DNA of 64,000 bases from Cyclina sinensis (taxonomy: Eukaryota > Mollusca > Bivalvia > Venerida > Veneridae): the NCBI GenBank assembly GCA_012932295.1, contig JAAONU010000011.1, forward strand, positions 46,812,352 through 46,876,351, written 5' to 3'. The stretch's first letter is position 1; each line of letters opens with the position of its first letter. Positions 14,001 through 26,468 of this stretch are shown piece by piece. Under the pieces are notes generated by a model that had not been told where the DNA came from, made no database searches, and saw nothing but the letters and a program-made list of their open reading frames with translations. The position numbers were made by a program, and so were the translations under genes.

Positions 14001-15939
14001 TTTTAAACAACAATGTAATTTTTAAAGACACTGTAATTCAGTCAAGATAATTTATAAAAAAATGAGGCAGATATTTCAGGTATGTGTCTTCCCAACAAAC
14101 AATGGTGCCTAACTTTTTTTTTACTAAGTATACGAAAATCTATCAGAAGAAGTCTGCAATTATTCATTTGGGATTGTCTTGCATCATCATACCTAAATAG
14201 GTCAAATGTGAGGTTAGACAGCTATCCAGAAAAAGGATGTTTCCACACCCTAAAAATCAGATTTTTTTTCTTTGTATTTATTTCATGTTGAAAAGAATTT
14301 ACACCATGTATCAAGAGATGTTCAGAACCTGTAATTATTGCCTGACTGTAAAGCTGTCCTGTGATGTTGTCCCAGGCACAAATCCTTTATGATTCCATAA
14401 TTTATCGGAGACAACTAAATGGTCAGTCTGAAGTTCTAAGCCTTTCATGATTAACATGCCTGTCTACAAGGTGCAACTGCAGCAGCGGCACTGGATAAAT
14501 TATTCCGCAAAACATTCAATTTTCTGCGATTATCACCCCAAAGCTTTTTCATTTTTCAATCATTTAAACACCCTTAAATACCCTGCTGTTGGCCCTAGTG
14601 GACACAATGATTTCATACAGATTTTTCAGGGAGCCATTTATATGGGTTCATTGAAGCCGATAAATTTACAAAGGGCATTGTGCTAAGCCAATTTCAGTGT
14701 CTGGAAAGATTGGGCGGAGTAGATGGTCATTACAAGATTTATTTTAAGTCCATTTTCACGCTCCCTCAACAAAAGTGCAGAACAAAGAATGGCTGAATAT
14801 TTATGTCATATTTGAATGATTTGGACACGAAATGCAGTGGATTTGCAAACTGAGTTCTTTGGTCATTTATTGTTTTATAATTGACTTAATGCTTTGCAAC
14901 ATTATCTTTGGATATTCAATGCATCAAAAGGGACTGTAATGTTTAAAAAGAAAAAGGTACGACCTTGATTTACACTAAATAGCTTTACTGCTTAGTCTAC
15001 TGTCAACTTTGCAAAGCTCTAGAATCAAGTACCATAAAGAAGTTAAATATACAAGTAGGGTACTTTTTCATTATCATTTCTCTTGTTTTTACCTTTTCAG
15101 CCCCTTGCCATAGCATTTTACTGACCTAGAGTTACAGTTTATCAGTTACTTAAATACATTTTTTTAACAATTTATTTTATTAATTTTATTAATTTTCACA
15201 AATTTTAATAGCAAACCAATTTTTCTCTTTTCCTGTAGATTTTTCCAATCATAATTATGTCTTCCTATAAGGCTGTTTTGCTTAGAAATACTTAAAACTT
15301 GTAACAATAATGATTTATCTACTTCCATGTCTGTGATTTACTTAAATGATTGATACATCTTGTCTGACCTGCCTGACCTTAATTTTTTACTTTTATTCTC
15401 TTTTTATGTTGCCATTTAACTTAATACATTATGGACAAAAATTGGCCCATGCAAATAGAACATTTAATTTCTTGATGTCACATCACTTGTTATACTAGCC
15501 AACATCAAAGTTTGAAAGTAATGTTAATTTCACACCTGTGTATTACACCTAGAGCATCTTATCTGTAATAAAATCCTTTCAGCAAAAAGATACAATTGTA
15601 TCATTTGATACAGCAGTCTTTGTTGTATGTATCAAAATATTGTTACCTGTTTAATTCAAGACTTGACATTAATTAAAATAATCTACCTGCTCCAGGTTTC
15701 CTTAATAAGAAGTATGTCACACTGGTAGAATAGTTATGCCCAATTATCCATACCATAGCTAATGATACTAATATAGCTGCACTGTTCTTATGTGTATAAA
15801 GACCTTGCTTTAGGATCCTGTGTGATTTCAAATGGAGTACTCCAACACAATGTGTTCTTTTTCTACATCTTATGTAATAGCAGTCCAAATATTATTGGCT
15901 TGTACCCTATTTAAGAAACAGTCCAAAATTTTTGGCCAA

Positions 15940-16235
15940 GGAGTGGATCAGTGGTCCTGTGGGAATGCGCTGAAGTGGTAACCCAGGGGTCCTGAGATCA
16001 ATCCCCCGCTCCATTACTAACATTACTGATTGTCTTATGGATGAGACATTAAACCAAGGTCCCATGTATCATTGCTGTACACTGAGCATGCAAAAGTACC
16101 AGTGGCGTCTCTGGAATGGGATGCTTTCTGTCTCATGCACTACCCCCTACAACATAAAATAACTAATCTCTGCAGGGGGCGACAGTCATATAGGCAACCG
16201 AAACTGACGATAAATAAAGTGATAGAAATAGAAAG
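15940..16235 (+). mobile_element. tRNA-derived SINE (family 2), sense copy
   Basis: Sense copy of the element at 4012-4290. It shares gtggtaacccagg, gatcaatccccc, gagacattaaacc, aaggtcccatgtatca, ctgagcatgcaaaag, ggaatgggatgcttt, and the end ctctgcagggggcgaca followed by gataaataaag. Imperfect flanking copies of ttttggccaa (15929-15939 and about 16236-16247) are the likely target-site duplication. The tRNA-like head has decayed more than in the antisense copy. Confidence 0.8.
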
Positions 16236-16504
16236 ATTTTGGGCCAAACCTTGTTTGAGGAATCTATGAGCTAGCAGACAAATGTTGGTTACATATAACA
16301 TGTTCAAGAGACCTTTGTGATGGCTGTCCAAGTAATGGTAGGCCAGTACCTTGTATAAGATGCCTATGTGATGGATGATTTTGATTCCTATGCGATCCTG
16401 TCTGAAGGCTATCAGTTTTCTGTTATCTATCTCTATTTTTTTCAAGAAACATTTTGAATGATTTCAAAATTGCTGAAACAGTGTCAGATATTTCTATTTA
16501 ATCT

Positions 16505-16600
16505 ACCAGCTCACACTGGGTCACTCATGGCATCAGTTTTCTGCGCTCCAGGATATGGGTTTGATTATAAATCTGAGACCAACTGAACTTATGGCTAGGG
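16505..16600 (+). repeat. Possible tRNA-SINE head relic
   Basis: The string cagctcacactgggtcactcatg followed by ggatatgggtttgattataaatc keeps the spacing of an A-box and B-box, but both boxes are degenerate. No tail or duplication was found. Confidence 0.25.
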
Positions 16601-17564
16601 TAAGTGTAAGCTCTGAGAGCTTATATTCATGTTAGTATTCTGTTGTTTGATGGTGTATAAAATAATGTTCATTTCCTACAACATAGGAGACATTTTGTTG
16701 AATTTGATGCTAGAATGATGTTTTATTTTGTGTGTTTTTTCTTTTGGCAACATTCATCATTACCCATGGTAGTTATTCCAGATCAAATAAACATCCCATG
16801 TTGTTTTATGTTATTAAAGGTCTGAAGTTAGAAAGATTTTGACTTGATTTTCCACATGACGAAACTTACTGTACCACAGTAAACATCCTGTACAATAGAA
16901 ATGGTGTATACTTAACCTTATTTTATTTTAATAGCCTACATTTAAGTGTATATCACCATTAGGTGAAAGGATGTTTCAGTAATGGGTTTCGACGCATTCC
17001 ATGTTTGATTACCATTTTATATAAATTTTTATTCAAAATTGTAAAGAAGTTTTATTTTACATTTGATTAGAAGCTGGATATGTAAGAAGTAAGTTTGGAG
17101 CCACTTTTGTTATAAATATTTAATTGATAGTTTTGTTCTAGAAATAATTTGATGGTAAAGGGTGTCATGTTTTATCGGTTAGTTAGATAATTGAAATTTT
17201 ATACTGTATTCTGAATTATTTATTTCACATGTCTGTTCAAAATTTGCTGAGTAAGAGAAAACAAATACATCATTAATAGAAGGTTTGCTTATAAAAGAGG
17301 AAGTTTTTCATGTATTGCTTTGTTTGTTTCTGACTCTATATTATTTTCAGTTACAATAAAAAAAATTCTTAGTATTAAGTGTTGAATTATAGTGTACTTC
17401 ACATTGCATAAAGAGAAAACTATAAAGGCATTGTCTATTGGTTAAAAAGTTACGCAATATTGCCATATTTAGAGTTATTTAAAGTGAATTTTGAGAAACA
17501 AATGATTAGAATTTATTCATATTCTAAAGCAGGCAGTTAAAAAGGAAATCATTTTAATGAATAA

Positions 17565-17572
17565 TGCAAATA
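17565..17572 (+). promoter_or_regulatory. POU octamer-like motif
   Basis: ATGCAAAT occurs in a non-repetitive stretch of intron 1. A single 8-base match in DNA of this composition is weak evidence. Confidence 0.12.
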
Positions 17573-19517
17573 AGCGATACACACTAATCCAGTCCAGTTA
17601 ATTTGGCAATTTCAGCTGCAACGATAGATGTAAAACGGCAGTTTGAAATACTAGACTCATTTCCGAACTCTAGTGCACCCATTTTCACTTGGACTTTTAT
17701 AATGCCAGTTTAATATATATATTAATACATGTATCTTGAAGCGGGAAGGATAATTGGACTATATGAAATACAAACTGTCTTTTTTGCATGAAATTCATAT
17801 GCATATTTCATTTACTTTTCCTTCATGTCAACATTTTCCAGGATATTTTCCTAAATTAGCATTATATTTCTGTCAATAGTTTCTTACACTTAAAAGAAAG
17901 AAGCTTTCAAATGTCGAGCACATTTTTCCAAAGTGATGCAGACTATTTGGCAAAACAAAGGTCAAATTGTCTTGACCTTTCTCCAGTTTCCATAAGTGGT
18001 GTATAAAATAGTTTGAAATGACAGTACATGGCTGTTTGTCGCCACTCATCATGGTCCTGCAGTGACCAGGAAATTACAGCCTCTTGGCTATTGTCTCTGC
18101 CACATGTCATACAATGGTGACGAGTGTCATGTGACCTGGGGACCAGCTGACAAGAGAGTGTAAAGGGAATGATTTCCAAGTTTGCACTGGCTTTATTAAC
18201 TGTATCTGACATCTTTAATCAATATATGAATTTATAAAAGAACATACGGTACCTTACTAATAATTTGTTGATGACTTGTTGAAGTAATTTATAAGTACCT
18301 TTTAGAATTCGTTTCTAAGAACTGCACTGTCCTCCCTGTGACAATGACTAGTAAATAATAATAGTTTTGTGCAATTGGCTCAGATAAACATTGCTTCCGG
18401 ATTCTGCATCAGATCAGTTTTTTTTTTCACAAACTGCTAATTTTTTTGCAGTTTATGATATCACTTTTGATAATGCAGGTTTATCTTAGTGCATGTCATC
18501 TGATTTGAAAATATATTTCTTTTGAATGTTGTCATGTAACCATACCAAGATTTCAAAGGATTGAAACAGATTGTCATAAAAGTAAAGTGTACCATTATGG
18601 TTGTCTTACCAAACCAGTCTGAAAAAACTTCTAATGACACTGATTTATGTTCATCATGAAAATCATGTTGCCTGGATGTTTGTTGTTTGTAGAAGAAGCT
18701 GCCTCATGATTAAGAGTTAATCAGGGTCATTCAAAGGCTGGATGTATGTGTTTTTTATGCTAATACTGGACCCAAAACAGTGTTTCTTATTGATTGTTCA
18801 CCAAACATGGCATCCAAAGCATGATGATAAAGGCAGAATTACAAGATGTTTGATTTACAGAAAATGTCTAAAGAATAAGAGCCTAAAATCTTAATGAGTT
18901 GTATACATCTGAACATGGTTTTTGTCATAATTTACATTGATCATGGGAATATTGGCAGATGATATAATCTCGATGGCAAATTTCTTTGCCTTTTATGGAA
19001 AAAGTTTGTTACTTGAAGAGTGTTTGTCATTTTGCAGACAAATTTTGATGGAGATCTGGCTTATTTGGCAGAAAGTTAGTGAGCTTTTCAAGAAAGCATG
19101 AAAATTTAATAGCCATTGGCTGCTTCGAAAACAGATAACATCAGTCTGTCATTATATCTATAATATAGATAGTGGGCTGTAATATGTAGCAGTCTGAGTT
19201 CCCATTTTAGGCAGTTGAACATCATTTTAAGCCATAAAGATACTGGGACCAATCTCAAAATATACATTATGTCTGAGTCACTGACTGATAAAGACAATGG
19301 TTTCTGAAATATAGTAGAACCTTCAACAGTACATGTCCTTTCTCTGCTTGTATCTAGTTAAGTCACCTCCATATGCATTTAAGCTCCACCCCACTCAGTC
19401 CTCACCATTTTGCAAGAACAATACTGGGGTGTCACAAGCCAGGTGTACTCCTTTATTCTTGGGTACACTGATCCAGAAGTCAAACAAAATTAGAAAGGGT
19501 TAAAGTTGAAAGTAGGT

Positions 19518-19629
19518 GTAAGAAGTGATGGCCAGCAGAAATAGGGTAAGAAGTGATGGCCAGCAGAAATAGTGTAAGAAGTGATGGCCAGCAGAAATAG
19601 TGTAAGAAGTGATGGCAAGCAGAAATAGT
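19518..19629. repeat. 28-bp minisatellite, four copies
   Basis: Copies start at 19518, 19546, 19574 and 19602. Each begins gtaagaagtgatggccagca and differs by only one or two bases (for example ggccagc to ggcaagc in the last). Such uniformity implies recent expansion and likely length polymorphism. The - strand ORF across it is a by-product. Confidence 0.93.
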
Positions 19630-20683
19630 ATTAAGAGTAACTGAGGATAGGAATAATTAGAACTGAAACTAGTATTTTGAAAAAGTCTTGCTATTTGTGA
19701 CAATGCTGTGTGTTTTCACTTATCCCTTGAAAATAAAAGCATTGGGAGAGTACAACAACAAAAACAACAAAAAACAACTTGCCAAGGGAGTACAGTTGAA
19801 AACAGCCTAATTGGCATGTTGCAGTAGTTGGTCTTAATTGTAAACAATATTTGAGAACAAAATCAAAAGTTTGTCAGTCCAGTTGTTCCCAGAGTGTTAT
19901 CTTCATTAATATTTTAAATGAACATGTTAGATAATATGTTCATTATAACATTGTGGTTTCATCTTGCTCTTCAGAATTAAATGCTGCTCAACAAGGGGAC
20001 TTGGGTAAATATTAATGAAACAATTACAAAGGCTTTGGTATCATTATGAGGTACCATTTGTAAGCACAATTGAGCCACCAAAGTTTATTTTATGTTAGCA
20101 GTTTCTCATTTCTGACACATTATTCATATTTCATAAGGTTTTATTACCAACTAGTTTCAAGCATAATAAATCTACACAGAATAGTGTACTGTTATGACAT
20201 TATTTTGGAAATTTTGACAAATGGAGGTCACATACCTGCTTTCATATGTTTGAATCTATACATATTTCATAATCTAAAACTAAACTGATCCAGTTACTTC
20301 ATAAAAACTTAATGCTTTACTGACATAGGGGAGTAAAAATTGTTAAGAAAGTGAGATTTTCAAAAAGTAATGTAAAATGCAAGTACAGAATTCTGTTTTA
20401 CTAAACGTTTACCTGAATTTGTAGGTAACCATTTTCTATTGTAACAAAATTGAACAACTTCTGCATTGTAAAAGAAAAGAAAACTTCAGCAGCTGTCCTG
20501 GTATTAAAGAAATTCTTTTTAGAAGCATCCTGTTTTAGACAGTATTTCTGGCTTTGCTGCATTCATGATTGGTATAGTCCAAATAAAAAGTAGTCCAGTT
20601 TTGAAATGAAGCAAGGTCAAGGATGATTCAGAGTTGAGTAAATACCTGCTTAATTAATTTGTGATATTCTAATTCTTTTACAG

Positions 20684-21598
20684 ATGGAGGAAGAAAACAG
20701 TTTTACAGAGTCAATCAGTGTCAAGTCTGCAGCCAACATGTTTGGTGGTCAAGCCATCATCCGACGTATCCCTACTCCAAGCAGTAAACATCGTGATCCA
20801 AACAAGATCCCACCACCAGTGCCTGAAAGAAAAACAACTAGTAAATTGTATTATAAAGATGAAGTAGATATATCTTACCCTTTGGAAAATATTACAAAAA
20901 GTTTAGCCAAGAGTAACGATTTACAAGTGCATAAGGTCAGCGACTTGATGGAAACAAATGTAGATGATATCTTGGATAATCCATTAGAAAGCTTATCTGA
21001 GATTAATGGAATTAGAGAAACATATGATAATGTGGATAATGATGAAAACATACCAAGTTATGATCAGTTTATCAGTGGTGATATTGAGGAAAATTTGATG
21101 GAAGAGGAGGGGGGCATCGGACCGGAGGTTAGGAAGGATGTTAAAAGCAGAGTGCGTAATATAGCTAGGGTACTACCAAATCCTGTAAAAAAAGTGAAAC
21201 AGGATTGTGCTTCAATGGATTACACAGTGCTTGGAACAATATCCCCACTAAATGAAAAGGCTGGACAAAATGTTAATTCAAAGGAGGAAATGTCTCTTGT
21301 GCTTGGAAGGCCCATGTCCCCTGTTGCAAATGATAACAGGATAAAAAGGTGTTTGTCACCAAATGATCGTAGACCTTTGTCGCCTTCAAGTGAATCTGTA
21401 CCAACCAAGAGAGTTGCAGGAAACAGGGGTAGACAGATTCCAATTTTATCTCCTAATACTAGAGAGCAAAAACTAAGGGAGATAACTAATCATGTTAGCA
21501 TCATGTGTGAAGGTTGCAATAATTGTTTGCTGGATTTAAAGCGACAGGCTTTGAGGCTTATCTACCCTGACAGTGCTCATGGTGAGCCTCTAGCAATG
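20684..21598 (+). CDS. KIF26: KIF26-like kinesin, large coding exon with first CxxC motif
   Basis: The exon gives 305 residues in phase 0, from acceptor ttttacag to donor atg|gtaagt. Residues 43-49 (PPPVPER) contain a PxxPxR SH3-ligand pattern. Residues 55-145 are acidic and low in hydrophobics. Residues 187-260 carry repeated Ser-Pro sites (ISP, MSP, LSP twice, ILSP), typical of disordered, kinase-regulated linkers. Residues 275-278 are CEGC, followed by LKRQALRLI at 285-293. From memory of vertebrate KIF26B, a CENC motif followed by ELKRQALRLL sits at the matching place before the motor domain. KIF26 proteins are atypical kinesins used in cell migration, axon guidance and signalling; they bind microtubules without normal ATPase-driven movement. 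Only the C-terminal 35 residues look conserved; the rest appears lineage-specific. Confidence 0.88.
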
Positions 21599-22621
21599 GT
21601 AAGTATTTATGATGAATAAAAGGTCTGATTTTTTCAAACACTACATATACATCTTCTACTGTAGGAACTCTGCAGTGTTCGTTATAGAATGTGTAGTTCC
21701 CGTCAAAAAAAGGTAAGAGCATAAGGTCTGTACACTTGTCAAGCAAGGAAGTACTTAAGGTGTTTAAGTACAAGTTAAATATAGTCAGAAAAAGTAGATA
21801 CAGGCTTTACTGTAGTTAAGGTTTGAATTAGTAATAGCAGGTGGTTTTAAGTATCTGTTAATTTGTAGGTGGTGTAAGTAAGTGTATAAGAATACTAAGC
21901 TTTCTGATTGAATTGAATTTATTGTAATTTGCAAAATAACAATCTAGAGTGAGTTTTTTTTAGAAAAAAAAATAACATTACAATCTGGTTTTAGAATGGT
22001 TACTACAATTAGCTTTTATCTCAAATTCATTCTTATCTCAAATTCTGTCATAAGAATTTGATGAAATTTTAATACTGTGTAATTTTATCTCGTCTTTATG
22101 ATTAAAAGCATATTTTTTACAGGAAAAGCAGGGGCTTCAATTATCCCTCAATTGCTATTTTTTGTTTGATGAACATTTTTTGTTTCACAACACAGACAAA
22201 TCTGATATGCACCTTTTTGAAGATAACATCACATTTACATTAAATGTTGTTGCAGATTTCATTAAAAAGAGAAATTATACTCCAGTATTTCATTTATATC
22301 AGGGGCTATCTTGTAGTGTATCAGTAGATGATTTAAGATTTTATTTCCAGAGCATGTTTTATGTGAAAATCTACACATAGTCCTGTCAATTTGTTTCTTG
22401 TAAATTTGCAATTTATACAGGACATTTGACATTTATCATCTAGATAAAAATTGAAAAGTTGGTGGGGCGGGGGAATTTTCTCAAATGGGAGGGAGATAAA
22501 AATTAATGTTGTTACACTTATTTCACAAGGGCCAGAACTCTTACAGATCTGAAGAACTTTTTCACTGCCATTCCACATCTTGAAACAATTTTAAATTTAA
22601 TATTACGAGAGATGTTTGTAA

Positions 22622-23230
22622 AACATAAATGCCCCCCTTAGTGCCTTATCTTTAGATGCAGCTATGAAGTTTTGAGGAGCTAGGCCCAAGCGTTCTATAG
22701 TAATTGATCCGAAACCATTTTGCTATACAAGGTCACTTTGACCTGGACCTTTGACTTGGTGACCTGTAAAACTATAGGGGTCATCTATTGGTTATGGCCA
22801 ACACATATATACCAAGTTTGATTAACCTGGGTCCAAGCATTCTTAAGTAATATCAGTTAGAAACCATTTTGCTTTTCAGGGTCATTGTGACCTTGGTCTT
22901 TGATCTAGTGACCTGAAAAACTGTAGGGGGCCATCTACTGGTCATGGCCAACCTACACACTAAGTTTAAACTATTTGGGACCAAGTCTTCTATAGTAATT
23001 GATCTGAAACCATTTGCTTTTCACGTCACTGTGACCATGACCTTTGACCTAATGACCTGAAAAACTATAGGGGTCATCTACTGGTCAAGAACAACCTACA
23101 TACCATGTCTGTGTAAGGTGGGTCCAAGGGTTCTCTAGATATTGATTGGAAACGAAAGTGTCTACTGACTGACCTGCCAACCAACCTTTTCAAAACTGTA
23201 TACCCCCATCATCTTTGATGGGGGCATAGT
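22622..23230. mobile_element. Palindrome-ended repeat element with about 145-bp core units
   Basis: The left end reads aaatgcccccc. The right end is a near-perfect palindrome, cccccatca-tctt-tgatggggg, flanked by tata and cata (23200-23228), so the outer ends are inverted (ATGCCCCC / GGGGGCAT). Inside are three to four diverged units about 142-149 bp apart, marked by ctatagggg(t/c)catcta near 22772, 22921 and 23063. The layout matches the pearl-type element at 26.2 kb, although here there is no ACGG run. A non-autonomous Helentron-like origin is inferred. Confidence 0.6.
23038..23050 (-). promoter_or_regulatory. Perfect DR1 nuclear-receptor motif inside repeat
   Basis: TGACCTTTGACCT is the exact complement of AGGTCA-A-AGGTCA, the DR1 site bound by HNF4, RXR and COUP-TF type receptors. 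Equivalent positions in neighbouring core units (near 22750 and 22890) are partly matching. No binding is shown; the motif may simply be part of the repeat consensus. Confidence 0.3.
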
Positions 23231-24224
23231 AAAGCAAATTTATCATACCCTGAAAAAATACATAAGCAGATTGGAAAGCATGTTCCTTGCCTGGCAAAAT
23301 GTAAGAAGGTACCATGGGATGTTTTTATAGAATTTCATTGCAGTTTGCTTGTTTGCTTTTCTACAGTATGAACCCTAGGCACTTCAACCTTGAGGAAATA
23401 CATATGCACCTATCAGTGTTTTGCTCTTGGGAGAGGGTGGCGGGCATACACAGAACTTTTAACTGTAAAATATTACCAACATGCAGGAATTTGACAAACA
23501 GAATGGTTTGGAGTCCTAGGGAAATAGATTTTGCCTGAATTTTAGATCCCAGGTCAGCGTTTCCCACTGTGGGAATTTTCACAAATTGCCTTTGCTCTGA
23601 AAAAGTGAAAATGTCAAATTCCCCTGGGTCAGCCCCCACATCACCTGCCTCCTTCCTGGGGCAAATCATTGTTAGGTGCACTAGCTTCATGGAGTATTCA
23701 TGACTTACCTTTCTATCTATAAAATAAGTTTTTACCTGTAAAACGTTAAAGTGGAACATTATTATTAAAATTTCAGTGGAAAATTTTCAGACAACTTATT
23801 TGACAAGACCTGTATAATTTCAAAAACTGTAACTCCTATCTAGAATATTATAAATACATTATTGTACTGTCATTTCCTGAGAGCTTCTTTGCCTTCTGTC
23901 TTTTATCAAATTGTTTTTGAAAGGTTGTGAGATATTTTTGCAGGAATATTTTCAGAGTATCCAGATAAAATCTTTGCTATTCAAAACTTCATTCAAAGAT
24001 GCTGTTGAAAATAAATTGTCAGCAAAATCTGTTGAGAGTAAACAGTTGCAGGTTGGTGTAACACAGGTTAAAACTTAAAGATACAAAGGTATTCTGAGTT
24101 AAGGCATGGAGACATAGGTCCCTGAAAAAAAAAGTACAAATATCTTGGACATGATTATGGAAGGGAGTAATAGATCTTTGATAGGAAGAGGTAGAGATAT
24201 TTCAAACAGTAAAGTATGTGAATG

Positions 24225-24616
24225 AATGGGAGAAATATGGTAGAAATATCGCATACACATGTACAGGGTAGTATTTGAAAAGTAAGCCCCAGAAAGTAAG
24301 GGAGAGAAATCATTAGTCCCAGAAAGTAAGGGAGAGAAATCATTAGTCCCAGAAAGTAAGGGAGAGAAATCATTAGTCCCAGAAAGTAAGGGAGAGAAAT
24401 CATAAGGTAGAGCTATCAAATACACATGTACAGTGTAGTATTTGAATGTTAAGTCCCAGAAAGTAAGGGAGATAAATCATTAGTCCCAGAAAGTAAGGGA
24501 GAGAAATCATTAGTCCCAAAAAGTAAGGGAGAGAAATCATAAGGTAGAGCTATCAAATACACATGTACAGTGTAGTATTTGAATGTTAAGTCCCAGAAAG
24601 TAAGGGAGAGAAATCT
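24225..24616. repeat. 30-bp minisatellite with 137-bp higher-order unit
   Basis: The basic unit, agtcccagaaagtaagggag plus agaaatcatt, is 30 bp; its agaaagtaag core sits at 24291, 24321, 24351 and 24381 and recurs near 24461, 24491, 24521 and 24596. A spacer that includes ggtagagctatcaaatac and gtagtatttgaatgttaag repeats with a period of 137 bp (24404 and 24541), with a diverged copy near 24240. The array thus grew on two scales. Confidence 0.92.
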
Positions 24617-25130
24617 AGTACAACATAGTATGTGCATGGAAAGGAGAATTTGGACCCTGAGAGGATGGCAGAGAACTATCTAACACAGTATTACTGTAAT
24701 TGTTTCAAGGGAGAATTTTAGTGTCTGATAAGAAGAGATAGATATCTAGGTAAGTAAAGAGTGTGCATGAAGGGACTCCGAAAATGGGTCCCTAGAAAGA
24801 AATCCTGAATAAATATCTAGCACATTAAAGTATCTCAATGGAAGGAAGAAATAGGTTATGAAAAGAAAGAGGAAAAACATCTGGAAACTGATTCATGAAA
24901 GGAAGGGAAAGATACCTGCAGTAAAATGAGAATAGGGAGGAGAAAATGGTTGGATTAAAAGAAAAGTTTCTAATATAATGAAGTTTGTAATTGAGAAATA
25001 TTTTCTTAAAAGGAAGGGAGAAATATTTATTTGAAATATTTGAATGGGAGGGTGAAATAGGTCCCTTTACTAAAGGGAGATATATATATAGGACAGTGAA
25101 GTATGTGGATGGAAGGGAGAAATGGGTAGG
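24617..25130. repeat. Decayed flank of the purine-rich minisatellite
   Basis: The stretch is strongly A/G-biased and repeats variants of gaagggagaaat, for example near 24840, 25015 and 25110, with spacing that is no longer regular. It looks like the older part of the array at 24225-24616. Confidence 0.5.
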
Positions 25131-26468
25131 CAGAAGAATCTCCCAGAGCAGACAGCTGCAGCAATAAATGAATTAAAGAAAGTAATATATAGTAGGCAGA
25201 AACACCTTGAACAGAGAAGACAAGAGAAATAAAAGGATGATGTTAAATGGTTATTACATATCTGACATTTCTGATGTGTTTGAATCAAATAAAGTTGTCA
25301 CAGAACAGGCATAGCTGATATGCTAGAGCTAAATAAAAACCAAAAATGACTAATACAAGTTTTAAAAGAAGACATACTTGAGAAAGTCACTAATTTTTCC
25401 AGTTTTTTTTGGGGGGAACTGATCACTAAATTACCATTTCTTAATAAACTGGCAATTTTTTTTCTTTTAAAGTCTTAGTTTTTCAATACAGACAGCTTAA
25501 CTATAAAGCCACCAACTTTCCTGTCAAAGTCTGAATAATTATAGCTGCTTATTAAGTGGTTATAAAACTGAATTGTGACCAGGTTGCACTTTTTTGCATA
25601 AAAGATTAACTACATTTTTATCACCATAATATGTTGTCATTTTTCATTACACCATATTATTTTACATGCATCGGTTATACATTTTAGTCTGCAAATTCTC
25701 AAAAAAAAAATCAAGTTCGACCCTACTGTGCCCACTTTTATTTTGGCAAACTCCTTAAGTCATATAAAGTTACACTTTTACTGCCCCTATGGAAAAATTC
25801 AACAGTAATTATCAGGTTATTAAGCATGTAATAATGGTCCTGGGATAACTAGGGGTCATAAAAATCGGCTGATTCCCATTACAGTAATTTCTCCGACATT
25901 TACAGCCTAAGCCATAATGGTGATCTATTTAGCATGAAATTAAAAATTCTTTCAACATGACATTACCATTTTCTTATAATACACATAAATCATGTAAATG
26001 TTTAAATGGTATCTATGTTTATAGGTCAGTGACTGGCATTTTTTTTGCCCTTGTAATCATATTAGATGCCACTGAATGATTTATGAAAGGAAAAACAAAG
26101 TTCCCTCTTACATTAAACAGCATTCAATCTTTTATTTATAAGAGCTATCAGCATTCGTAAAATCTCTGTTAAAGTTTTAAGAAACAAAAAACAAGTAAAT
26201 TTGTGAGCTAATGCTCACTAGTGATACCCCCGCTATCAGAAATTTGACTTTCATAATGTAATTTGCATTTGTCATATGTATAAAGAGTGTCAAATTTTTC
26301 CTGAGTATTTACCTGAATTTAATACAACTTCATCCAAGGCACAGCTAGATGGATATGAAAATGGTCAGAATAATGAACAGGTATTACATCTGTGATTTCT
26401 GATTCATCGAAATCTTTATTTACAAAAACACGATCAAGTGAGCCTCCTTTCCTGTGTGTTGGTAACTT

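Larger units (their letters stand above)
5602..20683 (+). other. Intron 1 of the KIF26-like gene (about 15 kb)
   Basis: The intron begins gtaaga and ends ttttacag, phase 0. It holds a perfect-TSD SINE at 10779-11052, a second SINE at about 15940-16235, a SINE relic near 16505 and a 28-bp minisatellite at 19518-19629. The stretches 5602-10763, 11068-15928, 16600-19517 and 19630-20683 contain only AT-rich single-copy-looking DNA with homopolymer A or T runs and chance ORFs. A small degenerate triplet of caaggggatt occurs at about 12862-12936. Confidence 0.75.

Noticed and set aside
16140..16445. 101-codon open frame on the - strand
   Set aside because: Overlaps the 3' half of a SINE; the frame is incidental.
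23361..23759. 132-codon open frame on the - strand
   Set aside because: No recognisable domain, composition like the surrounding intron, no supporting splice or start context.
24099..24637. Overlapping - strand ORFs with FSPLLSGTND repeats
   Set aside because: They are translations of the 30-bp minisatellite; the unit length being a multiple of three keeps several frames open.
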